Of a stretch of DNA of 64,000 nucleotides, positions 15,281 through 24,134 are shown in pieces. The stretch spans positions 1,980,501 to 2,044,500 of the forward strand of contig NZ_CP086106.1 in NCBI RefSeq assembly GCF_016765655.2. Direction: 5' to 3'. Each line of letters starts with the position of its first letter. Position 1 is the stretch's first letter. The position numbers and the translations under genes are program-made. This DNA is from Skermanella mucosa. GTDB lineage: Bacteria; Pseudomonadota; Alphaproteobacteria; Azospirillales; Azospirillaceae. The notes under the pieces are model-generated. The model worked only from the letters and a program-made list of their open reading frames with translations, was not told where the DNA came from and did not search any database.

Positions 15281-16191
15281 TGGACGAGTCCGACCTCCGC
15301 GATCTCCACGCCTTCGCCGCCGTGGCGCGCCACCGAAACTTCCGCCGCGCCGCCCTGGAGCAGCGGATTTCCGTCTCCAGCCTCAGCCAGCGCCTGCGCG
15401 ACCTGGAGGAACGGCTCGGCCTCCGCCTCCTCAACCGCACGACCCGCAGCGTCGCTGCCACCGAGGCGGGCGAAAACCTGCTGCGCCGGATCGGCCCCGC
15501 CCTGACGGAGATCGCCGACGCCGTGACCGAGGCGCGGGGTCGGCAGGGGCGCCCCACGGGCCGGCTGCGGATCAACGCGCCCGCTCCCGCCGCCCAGCTC
15601 GTCCTCGCCCCCATGGTGGCGCCGTTCCTGAAGCGCCATCCCGGCATCGACCTGGAGATCGTCACCGACACCGCGCTGATCGACATCGTCGCCGAAGGCT
15701 TCGACGCCGGCGTCCGGTTCGAGGAGAACCTGGCGCTCGACATGGTCGCGGTCTCGCTCGGCCCGCCGCAGCGCTACGCCGTCGTGGCCGCTCCCGATCT
15801 CATCGCCGCCCACGGTGTTCCGGAGAAGCCCGAAGACCTGCTCGGCGCTCCCGCGATCTCGACCCGCTTTCCCAGCGGCATGATGCTGCCGTGGGAGTTC
15901 GAGAAGGATGGGCGCGCCGTCAGGATCGCGCCGGACTGCCGTTTCACCTCCTCCCACGTGGGGACCCAGCTCCGGGCCACGCTGGACGGGCTCGGCTTCA
16001 TGCTGACCTTCGAGGGCTACGTGGAGGAGGCGGTGAAGCAGGGACGGCTGGTCCGGGTGCTGGACGACTGGTGTCCCGACTTCCCCGGGCCTTTCCTCTA
16101 TTATCCCAGCCGCCGCCGGCCTCCCGCCGCGCTCGAAGCCTTCCTGGCCTTCGTCCGGGAATGGCGGCGTCCGGGAATGGACCCGAACTGA
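15280..16191 (+). CDS. LysR-family transcriptional regulator
   Basis: A 303-aa LysR regulator. The winged HTH occupies the first 65 residues (DLHAFAAVARHRNFRRAAL, SSLSQRLRDLEERLGLRLL, NRTTRSVAATEAGE); the effector-binding domain from about residue 90 is of the periplasmic-binding-protein fold, with GRLRINAPAPAAQLVLAPM at its start. Members with this NRTTRSVA pattern commonly control a divergent oxidoreductase, and here an aldo/keto reductase gene is divergent 121 bp away. It is followed by a second LysR gene after 15 bp, so the two may be cotranscribed. Inducer unknown. Confidence 0.92.
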   Translation: MDESDLRDLHAFAAVARHRNFRRAALEQRISVSSLSQRLRDLEERLGLRLLNRTTRSVAATEAGENLLRRIGPALTEIADAVTEARGRQGRPTGRLRINAPAPAAQLVLAPMVAPFLKRHPGIDLEIVTDTALIDIVAEGFDAGVRFEENLALDMVAVSLGPPQRYAVVAAPDLIAAHGVPEKPEDLLGAPAISTRFPSGMMLPWEFEKDGRAVRIAPDCRFTSSHVGTQLRATLDGLGFMLTFEGYVEEAVKQGRLVRVLDDWCPDFPGPFLYYPSRRRPPAALEAFLAFVREWRRPGMDPN

Positions 16192-16206
16192 CGGAAGGAG
16201 CCGGCC

Positions 16207-17127
16207 TTGGACAACCGGGCGGGAGAGATGCAGGTGTTCGTGCGCGTGGTCGAGGCGGGCAGCTTCTCCGAGGCGGCGCGCCAGCTCATGATGACGCCGT
16301 CCACCGTCAGCAAGCTGATCGTCCGCATCGAGGAGCGGCTGGGCGTGCGCCTGCTGGAGCGATCGACCCGCCGCCTGTCCCTGACCGACGAGGGCCGGCT
16401 CTACTACGAGCGGAGCGGCGCCCTGCTGGCCGAGCTGGACGATGTCGAGCGCGAACTGGCCCAGGGCGCCGGGAGCGCGCGCGGCACCCTGCGGGTCAAC
16501 GCCTCGGTCGCCTTCGGCACCCACGGCATCGTGCCGCTGCTCCCGGACTTCTGGGCGGCGCACCCCAACGTCACCGTCGATCTCTCGCTGTCCGACGAGA
16601 TCGTGGACCTCTATCTCGACCGCACCGACATCGCTTTCCGGGTCGGCGAGCTGGCCAGCTCGACCCTCGTCGCCCGCAAGATCGGCTCCGCCCGGCGCAA
16701 GATCGTGGGATCGCCCGGCTACCTGGCCCGCCGCGGCACGCCGGAGACCTTCGACGACCTGGCGCATCACGACTGCCTCAGCTTCAACTTCCGCCGGGCG
16801 GCGCCGGTCTGGCCGATCCGGGAGGGCGGAAGGGTCGTGGACCGGGTCGTCCAGGGCAGCCTGATCGCCAACAACGGCGAGACGGTGCGGGAGATGGCGC
16901 TCCGCGGCGTCGGCCTCGCCCGGCTCGCCGATTTCCACGTCGATCCCGACATAGCCGCCGGCCGCCTGGTCGAGGTGCTGGGCAACGGCGGGGGCAGCGA
17001 CCAGCCCGGCGACGCGGAGGATGTCCATGCGCTCTATCTCGGCGGCCGGCGCGTGCCCCAACGGGTCCGCGCCTTCCTGGACTTCATGGTGCCCAGGCTC
17101 CAGGCCTTCATGAAGCGCGATCCATGA
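16207..17127 (+). CDS. LysR-family transcriptional regulator (TTG start)
   Basis: A 306-aa LysR regulator. HTH at residues 8-65 (MQVFVRVVEAGSFSEAAR, TPSTVSKLIVRIEERLGVRL, ERSTRRLSLTDEG), then a substrate-binding domain. The preferred start is TTG at 16207: GGAAGGAG lies 6-8 nt before it and the resulting MDNRAGEMQVF is typical of the family. An ATG at 16228 would cut into the expected N-terminus. It sits only 15 bp after another LysR gene on the same strand and 125 bp before an MFS transporter gene that it may control. The two LysR proteins are clearly different in sequence, so this is not a recent duplication. Confidence 0.9.
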   Translation: MDNRAGEMQVFVRVVEAGSFSEAARQLMMTPSTVSKLIVRIEERLGVRLLERSTRRLSLTDEGRLYYERSGALLAELDDVERELAQGAGSARGTLRVNASVAFGTHGIVPLLPDFWAAHPNVTVDLSLSDEIVDLYLDRTDIAFRVGELASSTLVARKIGSARRKIVGSPGYLARRGTPETFDDLAHHDCLSFNFRRAAPVWPIREGGRVVDRVVQGSLIANNGETVREMALRGVGLARLADFHVDPDIAAGRLVEVLGNGGGSDQPGDAEDVHALYLGGRRVPQRVRAFLDFMVPRLQAFMKRDP

Positions 17128-17252
17128 AATCAATTCACAAGTCCTGAGCGGAACGCCCGGATTATCGCGCCCGTCCCTTCGCCTCATATTCCGGGCCGAA
17201 ACCTGATCAACCCAGCGCCCGCCCCGCCGCAAGGGGAGGGAAGGGACATGCC

Positions 17253-18434
17253 ATGCCTTTAGCCTTGTTCGCCCTGACGATCGCCGCCTACGCGATCGGC
17301 ACGACCGAATTCGTGATCGTCGGCCTGCTGCCGACCGTCGCGACCGACCTGGGGATCACCCTGCCGCTCGCCGGCCTGATCGTCAGCGTCTATGCCCTCG
17401 GCGTCACCTTCGGCGCCCCGGTCCTGACCGCCCTGACCGGCCGCATCGACCGAAAGCCCCTGCTGCTCGGCCTCATGGGCCTGTTCGTCGTCGGCAATGC
17501 CGCGGCGGCGCTCAGCCCCAGCTATGAACTGCTGCTTGCCGCGCGGGTGCTGTCCGCCTTCGCCCACGGGGTCTTCTTCTCCGTCGGCGCCACCATCGCC
17601 GCCGACCTGGTGCCGGAGAACCGCCGCGCCTCGGCGATCGCCATGATGTTCGCCGGCCTGACCGTCGCGATCGTGACCGGCGTGCCGCTCGGCACCTTCA
17701 TCGGCCAGACCTTCGGCTGGCGCGCCACCTTCTGGGGCGTCGCGGGACTGGGCGCCGTCGCCCTCGCCGGCATCGCGGCCCTGCTTCCGTCCAACCTGAG
17801 CAAGGCTCCCCCGGCTTCCCTGATGGACCAGGTGCGGGTGCTCGGCAGCGCCCGGCTGCTGATCGTCTTCGCCATGACGGCGCTGGGCTATGGCGGCACC
17901 TTCGTGACCTTCACCTACCTCGCCCCCGTCCTTCAGGAAATCTCCGGCTTCGACGCATCGAGCGTCAGCCTGATCCTGATCCTCTACGGCCTCGCCATCG
18001 CGGTGGGCAACATCGTCGGCGGCCGGATCGCCGACCGCGATCCGGTCAGGGCGCTGACGGTCCTGTTCGCCCTCCAGGCGGTCGTGCTGGTGCTGTTCAG
18101 CTTCACCATGATCTCGCCGGCCTGGGCCCTGGTCACGCTGGCGGCGCTGGGCTTCCTCCAGTTCGCCAACGTTCCGGGCCTCCAGCTCTACGTCGTCCAG
18201 CTCGCCCGCCTGCACCGGCCCGGCGCGGTGGACGTGGCGTCGGCCCTGAACATCGCGGCCTTCAACCTGGGCATCGCGGCCGGAGCCTGGATCGGCGGCC
18301 TGGTCGTCGAATCGCCCCTCGGCCTGCCCGCGACTCCCCGGGTCGGCGCCGTCCTGGTCGCCGGCGCCCTGGGTCTGACCGTCTGGAGCGGCGCGCTGGA
18401 CCGGCGCCCCCGGGGGGCTCTCCAGGCGGCATGA
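17253..18434 (+). CDS. MFS transporter, AraJ/YdhP-like
   Basis: A 393-aa major facilitator with twelve predicted helices, in the DHA1 drug/sugar exporter group close to AraJ, NepI and YdhP. Helix 1 carries AYAIGTTEFVIVGLLP, the marker of this subgroup. The loop 2-3 motif reads TGRIDRKPLLLG, and motif C-like AGLTVAIVTGVPLGTFIGQ is in helix 5. It probably exports small molecules in exchange for protons. It precedes an SDR gene by 99 bp and follows the LysR pair; regulator, exporter and oxidoreductase together suggest a detoxification unit, but no substrate can be read from the sequence. Confidence 0.92.
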   Translation: MPLALFALTIAAYAIGTTEFVIVGLLPTVATDLGITLPLAGLIVSVYALGVTFGAPVLTALTGRIDRKPLLLGLMGLFVVGNAAAALSPSYELLLAARVLSAFAHGVFFSVGATIAADLVPENRRASAIAMMFAGLTVAIVTGVPLGTFIGQTFGWRATFWGVAGLGAVALAGIAALLPSNLSKAPPASLMDQVRVLGSARLLIVFAMTALGYGGTFVTFTYLAPVLQEISGFDASSVSLILILYGLAIAVGNIVGGRIADRDPVRALTVLFALQAVVLVLFSFTMISPAWALVTLAALGFLQFANVPGLQLYVVQLARLHRPGAVDVASALNIAAFNLGIAAGAWIGGLVVESPLGLPATPRVGAVLVAGALGLTVWSGALDRRPRGALQAA

Positions 18435-18533
18435 TCCCAGCGATACCGAACCATGGCTTGAATTTCTTCCGCGGGTCCAACACCCTGGCCGCTTCGGGGG
18501 GAAACTCGAACAACGAAACGAAGGAGACTTGCC

Positions 18534-19313
18534 ATGGATCTCGGACTGAGCGGACGGAACGCCGTCGTATGCGCGTCCAGCCAAGGCCTCGGCCGCGCCT
18601 GCGCCCTGGAACTGGCGCGCGCCGGATGCACCGTCGTGGTGAACGGGCGCGACCAGGCCGTCCTCGACCGGACCGCCGAGGAGATCCGGAAGGAAACCGG
18701 CGCCACCGTCATCGCCGTCGCCGCCGACGTCAGCACCCGCGAGGGGCAGGACGCCCTGCTCGCCGCGGTGCCGACCGTCGATATCCTGGTCAACAACAAC
18801 GGAGGCCCGCCGCGCCGTGACTTCCGCGAGATCGACCGCGACGCCATGGTCACCGGGGTGGTCGGCAACATGGTGACCCCGATCGAGCTGGTCCAGCGCG
18901 TGATCGACGGCATGGTCGAGCGGAAGTTCGGCCGGATCGTCAACATCACCTCCGCGTCGGTCAAGATGCCGCTGACCGGGCTGGACCTGTCGAGCGGCGC
19001 CCGCGCCGGCCTGACCGGCTTCCTCGCCGGCGTCGCCCGCTCGGTGGCCCATGCCAACGTGACGATCAACTTCGTCCTGCCGGGCTCGTTCGACACCCGC
19101 CGGCTCCGCACCGGGCTGGAAGGCGGGGCGAAGGCCCAGGGCGTCGCGGTGGAGGACTTCGCCGACCAGCGCCGCGCCGAGATCCCGGCCCGCCGGTTCG
19201 GCGACCCGTCGGAGTTCGGCAAGGCCTGCGCCTTCCTGTGCTCCGCCCACGCCGGCTACATCACCGGCCAGAGCCTGCTGATCGACGGAGGCGCCTACCC
19301 CGGCATCCTGTGA
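18534..19313 (+). CDS. SDR-family oxidoreductase with altered active site
   Basis: A 259-aa short-chain dehydrogenase/reductase fold protein. The cofactor loop is CASSQGLGRACALE (TGxxxGxG variant), followed by NNNGGPP in place of NNAG and the catalytic-serine segment NITSASVKMP. The expected YxxxK is missing: the aligned region reads LSSGARAGL, with Ser and Arg where Tyr and Lys normally stand. This variant is known in a subset of proteins annotated as 3-oxoacyl-ACP reductase-like, whose chemistry is unclear. The C-terminal GYITGQSLLIDGGAYPG is normal. GAAGGAG lies upstream of the ATG. It may bind NAD(P) but act by another mechanism. Confidence 0.88.
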   Translation: MDLGLSGRNAVVCASSQGLGRACALELARAGCTVVVNGRDQAVLDRTAEEIRKETGATVIAVAADVSTREGQDALLAAVPTVDILVNNNGGPPRRDFREIDRDAMVTGVVGNMVTPIELVQRVIDGMVERKFGRIVNITSASVKMPLTGLDLSSGARAGLTGFLAGVARSVAHANVTINFVLPGSFDTRRLRTGLEGGAKAQGVAVEDFADQRRAEIPARRFGDPSEFGKACAFLCSAHAGYITGQSLLIDGGAYPGIL

Positions 19314-19353
19314 TCGCCGATCAGGAAATTTTCATGGGATGAGAACAGGACGC

Positions 19354-19388
19354 GGTTCGTACGCATTGGAACAGTGCGTAATCGAACC
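19354..19388. other. hairpin upstream of the CopD-like gene
   Basis: GGTTCG and CGAACC form outer arms, with ACGCA/TGCGT inner arms around a 9-nt centre. It lies 45 bp before the start of the CopD-like gene and 41 bp after the SDR stop, so it may be a terminator without a T-run or a regulatory site. Confidence 0.35.
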
Positions 19389-19432
19389 GACAGGGAACTT
19401 CCCATGAGAACCGAACCCTTCCCGCCGGGCCC

Positions 19433-19939
19433 ATGACGGTCGTCTGGCTCAAGACCGCCCATATCGCGTCGCTGGTCGTCTGGTGCGGCTGCCTGCTCGT
19501 GCTCCCGGGCCTGTTCGCCCAACGCCACGGCGTGACGCACGATCCGACCCGCTTCGACCTCCAGCGGCTGACCCGTTTCCTGTTCGTCACCATCGCCTCC
19601 CCGGCGGCGTTCGTGGCGATCGGGACGGGGACGGCGCTGATCTTCGCCCGCGAGGTTTTCACCGCCTGGTTCGCCCTGAAGCTGCTGGTGGTCGGCGGGC
19701 TGGCGGCCCTGCATGTCCGCCACGGCTTCGTGGTGCTGCGCGTCTTCGAGCCGTCCGGTTCCTACCGGCCCTTGCGCAAGGTCGTCATGACCGGCCTGAC
19801 GCTCGGGCTGATCTCGGCGATCCTGTGGCTGGTCCTGGAAAAGCCGGCGGTCGACCTGGCGCTCCTGCCGGACTGGCTGCACCGGCCCGGCGGCCTGCGC
19901 ATCATGGTCGAGGATCTCATCCGTCGCTGGATATCATGA
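19433..19939 (+). CDS. CopD-like small membrane protein
   Basis: A 168-aa protein with four hydrophobic helices (about 7-28, 48-72, 78-100, 115-140), resembling the CopD/HemJ-like (UPF0093-type) membrane family. Conserved-looking histidines are in TAHIASLVVW and ALHVRHGFVV, which could bind haem or copper. Proteins of this kind often sit beside cytochrome oxidase genes, as here. A 10-codon reading frame (19404-19436) ends in an ATGA overlap with this start, possibly for translational coupling. Its end overlaps the convergent DUF2231 gene by 23 bp. Confidence 0.72.
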   Translation: MTVVWLKTAHIASLVVWCGCLLVLPGLFAQRHGVTHDPTRFDLQRLTRFLFVTIASPAAFVAIGTGTALIFAREVFTAWFALKLLVVGGLAALHVRHGFVVLRVFEPSGSYRPLRKVVMTGLTLGLISAILWLVLEKPAVDLALLPDWLHRPGGLRIMVEDLIRRWIS

Positions 19940-20420
19940 GGCCGATGCCATGATCGAACACCAGCTTGCCGCCGTGCCAGCCGGCGATGCCGACGAAGAC
20001 GGCGCTCAGGCCCGACAGCGCCAGGCCGAGCGGCAGGATGACCGTCTCGTCGGCAGACAGGCGAAGTCCCCAGTTCATCCCCAGGATGGACAGCAGCATC
20101 ATCGCCGCGACGGCGTGGGTCCAGCTTGCCGCCCGGTTGCGGATGCCGGGCACGAACAGCAGTTCCGCCGTGCCGGCGATCCCCGCCGCGATGCCGAGCC
20201 AGAACGCCGCCCCGCAGGCCCAGAGGCCGGCCCTCGCCCAGAAAGCGTCCCCGGTCCACCAATAGAAGACGTCGCTGCCCAGCGTCGCCATGGTCAGGGC
20301 GATCGGGAAGGCCACCATCATGGCATGGATCGGGTGCCCGGCCACGGCCACCAGGGATTCGGTGCCCTTTTCCGCGACCTGGCTGAGCACGGGGTTGTTC
20401 TCTTCGACCGGGTTAGGCAT
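19917..20420 (-). CDS. DUF2231 membrane protein
   Basis: A 167-aa membrane protein of the DUF2231 family. The signature GHPIHAMMVAFPIALTMATLGSDVFYWW is at residues 28-55, followed by three more hydrophobic segments; GRLSADETV-like loop residues and a C-terminal GWHGGKLVFDHGIG, typical of the family, are present. Function is not known; relatives occur next to cytochrome c oxidase genes and may bind haem through the conserved His residues. Its start is only 21 bp from the divergent coxB, so the two promoters must overlap each other's coding regions. Confidence 0.85.
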   Translation of the reverse strand: MPNPVEENNPVLSQVAEKGTESLVAVAGHPIHAMMVAFPIALTMATLGSDVFYWWTGDAFWARAGLWACGAAFWLGIAAGIAGTAELLFVPGIRNRAASWTHAVAAMMLLSILGMNWGLRLSADETVILPLGLALSGLSAVFVGIAGWHGGKLVFDHGIGLMISSDG

Positions 20421-20441
20421 GGGTCGGGATCCGTTTCCGTC

Positions 20442-21176
20442 ATGAAAGCATTGTTTCCGTCACTTAACCCGGCGTTCCGGCCGTTCAAGGGACTTGCCGC
20501 CGTCACGGCGCTCGCCGGCTGCGGCGGGCCGTTCTCGACGCTCGATCCCGCCGGACCCGCCGCCCAGTCCATCGCGACGCTGTGGTGGGTGATGCTGGCC
20601 GGCTCCGTCGTGCTGTTCGGCCTGGTCATGGTCCTGTTCGGCTTCGCCTTCCTGCGCCGGCATCCGGCCGGCGATCCGGATCGGCCGGTGGGGCAGTCCT
20701 TCGTCCTGTGGGGCGGGCTGGTGATGCCCGTGGCCGTGCTCTCGGCATTGCTCGGCTATGGGCTGTTCATGGGCGAGAGGCTGGTCCCGCGCCCGGGCGA
20801 GGGCGTGCTCCGCGTCGAGGCCCATGCCCGCCAGTGGCAATGGGACTTCGCCTATCCCGACGCGGCGGGCGCCCCGGGAACGACCGATATCCTGCATATC
20901 CCGGCCGGGCGCCCGGTCGATATCCACGTCACCAGCGCCGACGTGATCCACAGCTTCTGGGCGCCCCGGCTAGGCGGCAAGATCGACGCCATCCCGGGCC
21001 ATACGAACGTGATCCGGCTCTTCGCCGACCGGCCCGGCATCTATCACGGCAAGTGTTCCGAGTTCTGCGGCACCGGCCACGCCGTGATGGGCTTCACCGT
21101 GGAGGCGCACGACGCAGCCGCCTATTCCGCCCGCCTCGCGGACCCGCGGGACAGTTCCACAGGACATGGCCAGTGA
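20442..21176 (+). CDS. coxB: cytochrome c oxidase subunit II
   Basis: A 244-aa subunit II that accepts electrons from cytochrome c at its CuA centre. It appears to be a lipoprotein: TALAGC at residues 21-26 forms a lipobox after a short signal. Two membrane helices follow (about 45-68 and 85-105), then a periplasmic cupredoxin domain. CuA ligands are visible in DVIHSFW and CSEFCGTGHAVM (two Cys, two His, Met). The electron-entry aromatic stretch is HARQWQWDFAYP. The shine-dalgarno is weak. It ends in a GTGA overlap with the fused subunit I/III gene. No haem c motif (CxxCH) is present. Confidence 0.94.
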   Translation: MKALFPSLNPAFRPFKGLAAVTALAGCGGPFSTLDPAGPAAQSIATLWWVMLAGSVVLFGLVMVLFGFAFLRRHPAGDPDRPVGQSFVLWGGLVMPVAVLSALLGYGLFMGERLVPRPGEGVLRVEAHARQWQWDFAYPDAAGAPGTTDILHIPAGRPVDIHVTSADVIHSFWAPRLGGKIDAIPGHTNVIRLFADRPGIYHGKCSEFCGTGHAVMGFTVEAHDAAAYSARLADPRDSSTGHGQ

Positions 21177-23758
21177 CTGAAATCCGAGAAACCCGGGACT
21201 TTCCGGCAAGCCCGGAACGTTCCCCCGACATGTCCGCGGCAGGGGCTCCGTCCTCCGACCTGGCGATGCGGCTGCACCGGGACCTCGACCGGATCTGGGG
21301 CACGCCGCCCGGCGTCGGCCGGCTGTCGGCGGTGAACCACACCATCGTCGGGCGCCGCTTCATCATCGCGGCCTTCGTGTTCTTCACCATCGGCGGGCTG
21401 CTGGCGATGCTGATCCGCGCCCAGCTGGCGACGCCGCACGGCGCCTTCGTCGGGCCGGAGCTGTACAACCAGATCTTCACCATGCACGGCTCGGTGATGA
21501 TGTTCCTGTTCGCGATCCCGATGTTCGAAGGGGTCGCGATCTACATGCTGCCGAAGCTGCTGGGCGCGCGCGACCTGGCCTTTCCCCGGCTGACCGCCTA
21601 CGGCTTCTGGTGCTATATTTTCGGCGGCTCGATCCTGGTGGTGGCGATGTTGCTGGGAGTCGCCCCGGACGGCGGCTGGTTCATGTACACGCCCCTGTCG
21701 TCCAATGCCTATTCCCCCGGGATCAACGCCGACGTCTGGCTGCTCGGCATCACCTTCGTCGAGATCTCGGCGATCTGCGCCGCGGTCGAGATCACCGTGA
21801 CCATCCTGAAGATGCGGGCGCCGGGCATGACCATCGACCGGATGCCGCTGTTCGCCTGGTACATCCTGGTGACCGCCGGCATGATGCTGGCCGGGTTCCC
21901 GCCGCTGATCCTGGGCTCGATCCTGCTGGAGGCCGAGCGCGCCTTCGACCTGCCGTTCTTCGACCCGACGCGGGGCGGCGACCCGCTGCTGTGGCAGCAC
22001 CTGTTCTGGCTGTTCGGCCATCCCGAGGTCTACATCATCTTCCTGCCCGGGGCCGGCATGGTCTCCACCATCCTTCCCGTCATGGCCCGGCGGGAGATCG
22101 TCGGCTACACCTGGATCGTGGTCTCGGTCGTGGCGGTGGGGTTCCTCAGCTTCGGCCTGTGGGTCCATCACATGTTCACGACGGGCATCCCTCACCTGGC
22201 GCTGGGCTTCTTCTCCGCCGCCAGCACGCTGGTCGCGATCCCGACCGGCGTGCAGATCTTCTCCTGGCTGGCCACGCTGATCGACGGGCGGCCCCAGCTG
22301 AAGCTGCCCATGCTGTACCTGTTCGGCTTCTTCGTCGTGTTCGTCGCCGGCGGGCTGACCGGCGTGATGGTCGCGGTGGTGCCGTTCGACTGGCAGGTCC
22401 ACGACACCCACTTCGTCGTGGCGCACATGCATTACGTGCTGGTCGGCGGCTTCGTCTTCCCGCTGCTGGCCGCGGCATATTACTGGCTGCCGCACGTCAG
22501 CGGCAAGGTCGCGCGCTATCCCCTGGGCCACGTGGCCTTCTGGCTGATCTTCATCGGCTTCAATGTCACCTTCTTCATCATGCACCTGACCGGCCTGCTG
22601 GGAATGCCGCGCCGCGTCTTCAGCTACGAGCCGGGATGGGGCTGGGACCTGCCGAACCTCATCTCCTCCTTCGGCGGCTTCCTGATGACGATGGGCTTCG
22701 CGCTGTTCGTCGTGGACGTCCTGCTGCATGTCCGCTTCGGCCGGACCGCGCCGCGCAACCCTTGGGGGGCGAGCACCCTGGAATGGGCCACGGCCACTCC
22801 GCCGGCGTCCTACAACTTCGCTTCGCTGCCGACGGTGTCGGGCCGCCATCCCCTGGGGGACGCGCCGGAACTGCCCAGCGATCTGGCCGGGGGCAGGGGA
22901 TATCTGGGTTTCGCCCGCGAGGGGCGGCAGGAGACGCTGGGAACCCACATGACGGCGGCGACCCCGGACCAGGTCATCGTCCTGCCGGGGCCGACATACC
23001 TGCCGCTCTACACCGCGCTGGCGACGGGCGTCGTGTTCCTGGGCCTGCTGTTCAAGGTCTACTGGCTGGCTCCGGTGGGGGCCGCGCTGATGCTGGCGCT
23101 GTTCATGCTGTGGACCCGGGACACCGGCCAGTTCCAGGACCGCGGCCCCCTGCCGATCGGCAGGGGGGCTTCCGCCCCGGCCCATTCGGAAGCCGCCGGG
23201 CCGCCGTCCTGGTGGGCCATGGTCTTCACGCTGGTCGCCGACGGGGTGCTGTTCTCCTCCCTGGCATTCGGCGCGCTGTTCCTCTGGGTATCGGCGCCCG
23301 GCTGGCCGCCGCCCCAGGTGCTGGAGGCCCCGTGGTGGAAGCCCGCGCTGGCCGGGGCCGGGCTGGTCGCGGCGGCCCTGGCGGGCCGGCGCGCGGTCGC
23401 GGTGAACGGAAAGGCCGATGCCTCCCGGTCCGCCGGCCGGGACCCGTGGCTCCTCCTCGCCGCCGCGGGCCATGCCTTCGCCCTGGTCTGGCTGGTCCTG
23501 CTCGCCCTGGGAACGCCCGGCCCGACGCTGCACGCCTATGGCGCCGTCACGGTGGCGCTGCTGTCCTATGCCGGTTTCCACGCCGCCCTGGGCTGCGTAT
23601 TCGCCCTGTTCGGCCTGTGGCGGTCCCGCGCCGGCTATATCTCGGCCGCGCGGAGCCTGGACCTCCGCATCGGCGCCCTGTGGCACGGCTACACCGCGGT
23701 CACGGGAGCCGCCGCGCTGCTCCTGGTCGCGACGCTGCCCCGGCTGGTGATGCCATGA
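21173..23758 (+). CDS. cytochrome c oxidase subunits I and III, fused
   Basis: An 861-aa fusion. Residues about 40-570 are haem-copper oxidase subunit I: low-spin haem His in TMHGSVMMFLFAIP, CuB/His-Tyr site in FGHPEVYIIFLPG, CuB histidines in WVHHMFTTG, and haem ligands in VAHMHYVLVGG. The HPEVY Glu and Tyr mark an A-type enzyme; ARDLAFPRL keeps the D-channel Asp, but the usual NN after PRL is TA. Residues about 640-861 are a subunit III-like domain (SWWAMVFTLVADGVLFSSLA). I chose the GTG at 21173, overlapping the coxB stop; an ATG at 21230 is an alternative. It acts with coxB as a proton-pumping terminal oxidase. Confidence 0.94.
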   Translation: MTEIRETRDFPASPERSPDMSAAGAPSSDLAMRLHRDLDRIWGTPPGVGRLSAVNHTIVGRRFIIAAFVFFTIGGLLAMLIRAQLATPHGAFVGPELYNQIFTMHGSVMMFLFAIPMFEGVAIYMLPKLLGARDLAFPRLTAYGFWCYIFGGSILVVAMLLGVAPDGGWFMYTPLSSNAYSPGINADVWLLGITFVEISAICAAVEITVTILKMRAPGMTIDRMPLFAWYILVTAGMMLAGFPPLILGSILLEAERAFDLPFFDPTRGGDPLLWQHLFWLFGHPEVYIIFLPGAGMVSTILPVMARREIVGYTWIVVSVVAVGFLSFGLWVHHMFTTGIPHLALGFFSAASTLVAIPTGVQIFSWLATLIDGRPQLKLPMLYLFGFFVVFVAGGLTGVMVAVVPFDWQVHDTHFVVAHMHYVLVGGFVFPLLAAAYYWLPHVSGKVARYPLGHVAFWLIFIGFNVTFFIMHLTGLLGMPRRVFSYEPGWGWDLPNLISSFGGFLMTMGFALFVVDVLLHVRFGRTAPRNPWGASTLEWATATPPASYNFASLPTVSGRHPLGDAPELPSDLAGGRGYLGFAREGRQETLGTHMTAATPDQVIVLPGPTYLPLYTALATGVVFLGLLFKVYWLAPVGAALMLALFMLWTRDTGQFQDRGPLPIGRGASAPAHSEAAGPPSWWAMVFTLVADGVLFSSLAFGALFLWVSAPGWPPPQVLEAPWWKPALAGAGLVAAALAGRRAVAVNGKADASRSAGRDPWLLLAAAGHAFALVWLVLLALGTPGPTLHAYGAVTVALLSYAGFHAALGCVFALFGLWRSRAGYISAARSLDLRIGALWHGYTAVTGAAALLLVATLPRLVMP

Positions 23759-24117
23759 GCGAGACGGCAAGGCCCGGCAAGCTGCTGCTCCTCGTCACCG
23801 GATTCCTGCTCTGGAGTTCGGCCTTCGTCGTGCTCTACGGGGTCCAGGGTCTCGGCTGCCGCCTCGGCTGGGACGATGTGGGCCTCGGTCCGGTTTCCCT
23901 GAACCGCGGCGCCCTGCTGGCGGTCTGGGCCCTCCATGTGGGACTGATCGCGGCCATGGCCGCTATCCAGGTGCGCCGGCGTTCCGCCGATCGGGGGGCC
24001 GCCGATCGGGGCACCGCCTTCATCGACCGGGCGGGGCTGGCCCTGACCTTCTGCGCGCTGGTGGCGACCATCTGGACCGGGATACCCATACTCACCGCGG
24101 GATCGACCTGCAGCTGA
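23755..24117 (+). CDS. small membrane protein of the oxidase operon
   Basis: A 120-aa protein with three hydrophobic helices (about 9-30, 52-72, 92-112). Its ATG overlaps the stop of the fused oxidase gene (ATGA), so it is surely part of the operon. I do not recognise a named family. Cys residues in QGLGCRLGW, LTFCALVAT and GSTCS could bind metal but this is speculative. Small membrane partners coupled to such fused oxidase subunits may be assembly factors or accessory subunits. Confidence 0.8.
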   Translation: MSETARPGKLLLLVTGFLLWSSAFVVLYGVQGLGCRLGWDDVGLGPVSLNRGALLAVWALHVGLIAAMAAIQVRRRSADRGAADRGTAFIDRAGLALTFCALVATIWTGIPILTAGSTCS

Positions 24118-24134
24118 GTCCGGGGCAGGGCTGT

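Noticed and set aside
14163-15743. Longer aldo/keto reductase reading to 15743
   Set aside because: The extension overlaps the divergent LysR gene and has no family similarity. The ribosome site is just before 15158.
20582-23758. Extended N-terminus for the fused oxidase gene
   Set aside because: The 197 extra codons lie opposite coxB in another frame, and the start at 21173 overlaps the coxB stop properly.
21173-23758. Frameshift between coxA and coxC domains
   Set aside because: The reading frame is continuous through the linker, and fused subunit I-III proteins are known, so this is a real fusion and not a sequencing error.
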